This document shows, piece after piece, positions 5,459-6,637 of a DNA stretch of 6,637 nt (position 1 is its first letter; each line of letters starts with the position of its first letter). This DNA is from JBNJDJ01 sp051744845 (GTDB taxonomy: Bacteria > Bacillota > Clostridia > Peptostreptococcales > Acidaminobacteraceae), in NCBI GenBank assembly GCA_051744845.1, contig JBNJDJ010000085.1:1-6637 (forward strand). Direction: 5' to 3'. The notes under the pieces are model-generated. The model ran no database searches, was not told the DNA's origin, and saw nothing but the letters and a program-made list of their open reading frames with translations. The position numbers and the translations under genes are program-made.

Positions 5459-6307
5459 ATGGAAATAATTAGTAAAATAAAAAATATAAGAGAAGTTTTA
5501 TATAAAAAAAGATTTGAAAAAAAATCAATTGGTTATGTTCCAACGATGGGATACTTACACGAAGGACATTTATCATTAATAAAAGAAGCAAGAAAAGAAA
5601 ATGATATTGTAGTAGTATCTATATTTGTAAATCCTACTCAATTCGGTCCTAATGAGGATTTAGAGAGTTATCCAAGAGATTTAGATAAAGATGCATCTTT
5701 ATGTGAAAAAGAAGGTGTAGATTATATTTTTAACCCGTCAGTTGATGAAATGTATGATAAAGACTATGATACTTATGTTGAAGTAGAAAGTGATATAACT
5801 AATAAATTATGTGGAAAGTCAAGAGATGGACACTTTAAAGGTGTTACTTCTGTTGTTTCAAAACTTTTCAATATAATTAATCCGGATAATGCATATTTTG
5901 GTAAAAAAGATTATCAGCAGTTAGTAGTTATTAAAAAAATGGTTAGAGATTTAAATTTCAATATAAATGTAGTAGGTTGTCCTATCGTAAGAGAAGAAGA
6001 TGGACTAGCTATGAGTTCTAGAAATACTTATTTAACTAAAGAGCAAAGAAAAGATGCTTTAGTTTTAAATAAGTCATTAAAACAAGCTGAAAAGCTTATT
6101 TTAGATGGTGAAAGAAATAAAGAAGTTATAAGAGAGAAAATAATTAAAAATATTGAAAAAATAGATTATGCGAAAATAGATTATGTTAATATTTTAGATG
6201 CTAAGAATTTAGATGAAGTTGATAAAATTGACAGAAATGTTGTTATTGCCCTTGCAGTAACAATCGGGAAACCTAGATTAATAGACAATATCATTGTGGA
6301 GGTATAA
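5459..6307 (+). CDS. panC: Pantothenate synthetase (pantoate--beta-alanine ligase)
   Basis: The enzyme condenses D-pantoate and beta-alanine with ATP, through a pantoyl-adenylate, to give pantothenate. It belongs to the cytidylyltransferase-like (HIGH) superfamily and acts in the cytosol as a dimer. In its 282 aa, the family's normal length, are VPTMGYLHEGHLSL (27-40) with the HxGH-type motif His34-His37, FVNPTQFGPNEDLESYPRD (56-74), KSRDGHFKGV (120-129), FGKKDYQQL (147-155) and the KMSKS-equivalent MSSRN (185-189). All catalytic blocks are present. AGGAG at 5449-5453 overlaps the panB stop codon and lies 5 nt before the ATG. Its two substrates are supplied by PanB/PanG and by PanD, encoded on either side. 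Confidence 0.98.
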   Translation: MEIISKIKNIREVLYKKRFEKKSIGYVPTMGYLHEGHLSLIKEARKENDIVVVSIFVNPTQFGPNEDLESYPRDLDKDASLCEKEGVDYIFNPSVDEMYDKDYDTYVEVESDITNKLCGKSRDGHFKGVTSVVSKLFNIINPDNAYFGKKDYQQLVVIKKMVRDLNFNINVVGCPIVREEDGLAMSSRNTYLTKEQRKDALVLNKSLKQAEKLILDGERNKEVIREKIIKNIEKIDYAKIDYVNILDAKNLDEVDKIDRNVVIALAVTIGKPRLIDNIIVEV

Positions 6308-6308
6308 A

Positions 6309-6637
6309 ATGAATATTACAATGTTTAAAAGTAAAATTCATAGAGCTACAGTTACTGAGGCTAATTTAGATTATGTAGGCTCTATAACTATAGATTCAAA
6401 TTTATTAAAAGAAGCAAATATATTACCTGGTGAAAAGGTACAAATTGTAAATAATAATAATGGTGAAAGAATAGAAACTTATACTATTGAAGGTGAGCCT
6501 GGTAGTGGAGTTATATGTCTTAATGGTGCTGCTGCAAGAAGATTTCAACCTAATGATAAGGTAATTATCATTGCTTATGCACAAATGACTCCTGAAGAAG
6601 GAAAAAATTATAAGCCTGATATAGTTTTTGTAAATGA
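6309..6637 (+). CDS. panD: Aspartate 1-decarboxylase proenzyme, 3' end cut by window
   Basis: PanD decarboxylates L-aspartate to beta-alanine, the second half of pantothenate. It is made as an inactive chain that cleaves itself before a serine to form an N-terminal pyruvoyl group. Of it, 109 codons are present: KSKIHRATVTEA (7-18, Lys9), the cleavage site YVGS with Gly24-Ser25, ERIETYT with Arg54, Thr57 and Tyr58, GSGVICLNGAAA (65-76) and IAYAQM. These agree with the E. coli-type numbering. The family is usually 115-130 aa, so only a few C-terminal residues should be missing, and no stop codon is reached. GGAGG at 6298-6302 lies inside the panC end, and only 1 nt separates the panC stop from this ATG. 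No PanZ/PanM-type partner gene is seen here. Confidence 0.97.
   Translation, partial: MNITMFKSKIHRATVTEANLDYVGSITIDSNLLKEANILPGEKVQIVNNNNGERIETYTIEGEPGSGVICLNGAAARRFQPNDKVIIIAYAQMTPEEGKNYKPDIVFVN

Overview
This window looks like chromosome from a very AT-rich, low-GC Gram-positive anaerobe of the Clostridia/Tissierellia type (Bacillota). The evidence is strong GGAGG ribosome binding sites, A/T-ending codons with AGA for arginine, a SAM-I (S-box) riboswitch, a VanR/VanS-like two-component pair, and a ketopantoate reductase of the PanG type. The species cannot be named from the sequence. All genes are on the + strand and no mobile element, CRISPR array, tRNA or rRNA was seen.

Layout. (1) Positions 1-2178: the C-terminal end of an OmpR/PhoB-type response regulator, overlapped by 26 nt by a large membrane sensor histidine kinase that starts at TTG 175. 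(2) Positions 2179-2365: a consensus sigma-A promoter containing a perfect dyad, then a SAM-I riboswitch with an intrinsic terminator and a plausible antiterminator. (3) Positions 2366-3565: a complete monofunctional aspartate kinase whose reading frame has no ATG, GTG or TTG ahead of the essential KFGGSS motif. The best start is an ATT codon behind a strong Shine-Dalgarno sequence; starting at the first ATG (2489) would delete the active-site N-terminus. (4) Positions 3566-3757: a second promoter and a structured leader with a bulged-A hairpin, an antiterminator and a terminator, probably a pan-motif-type RNA. (5) Positions 3758-6637: a tightly packed pantothenate operon, panG-panB-panC-panD, with panD cut off by the window end.

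How the genes fit together. PanB makes ketopantoate from 2-ketoisovalerate, PanG reduces it to pantoate, PanD makes beta-alanine from aspartate, and PanC joins the two into pantothenate, the precursor of coenzyme A. The aspartate kinase immediately upstream commits aspartate to the methionine/threonine/lysine family. Two consumers of aspartate therefore sit side by side, each behind its own transcription-attenuating RNA leader: SAM-sensing for the kinase, and probably a pathway metabolite for the pan operon. The most interesting points are the apparent AUU start of the kinase, the pan leader with its mutually exclusive hairpins, and the dyad inside the kinase promoter.
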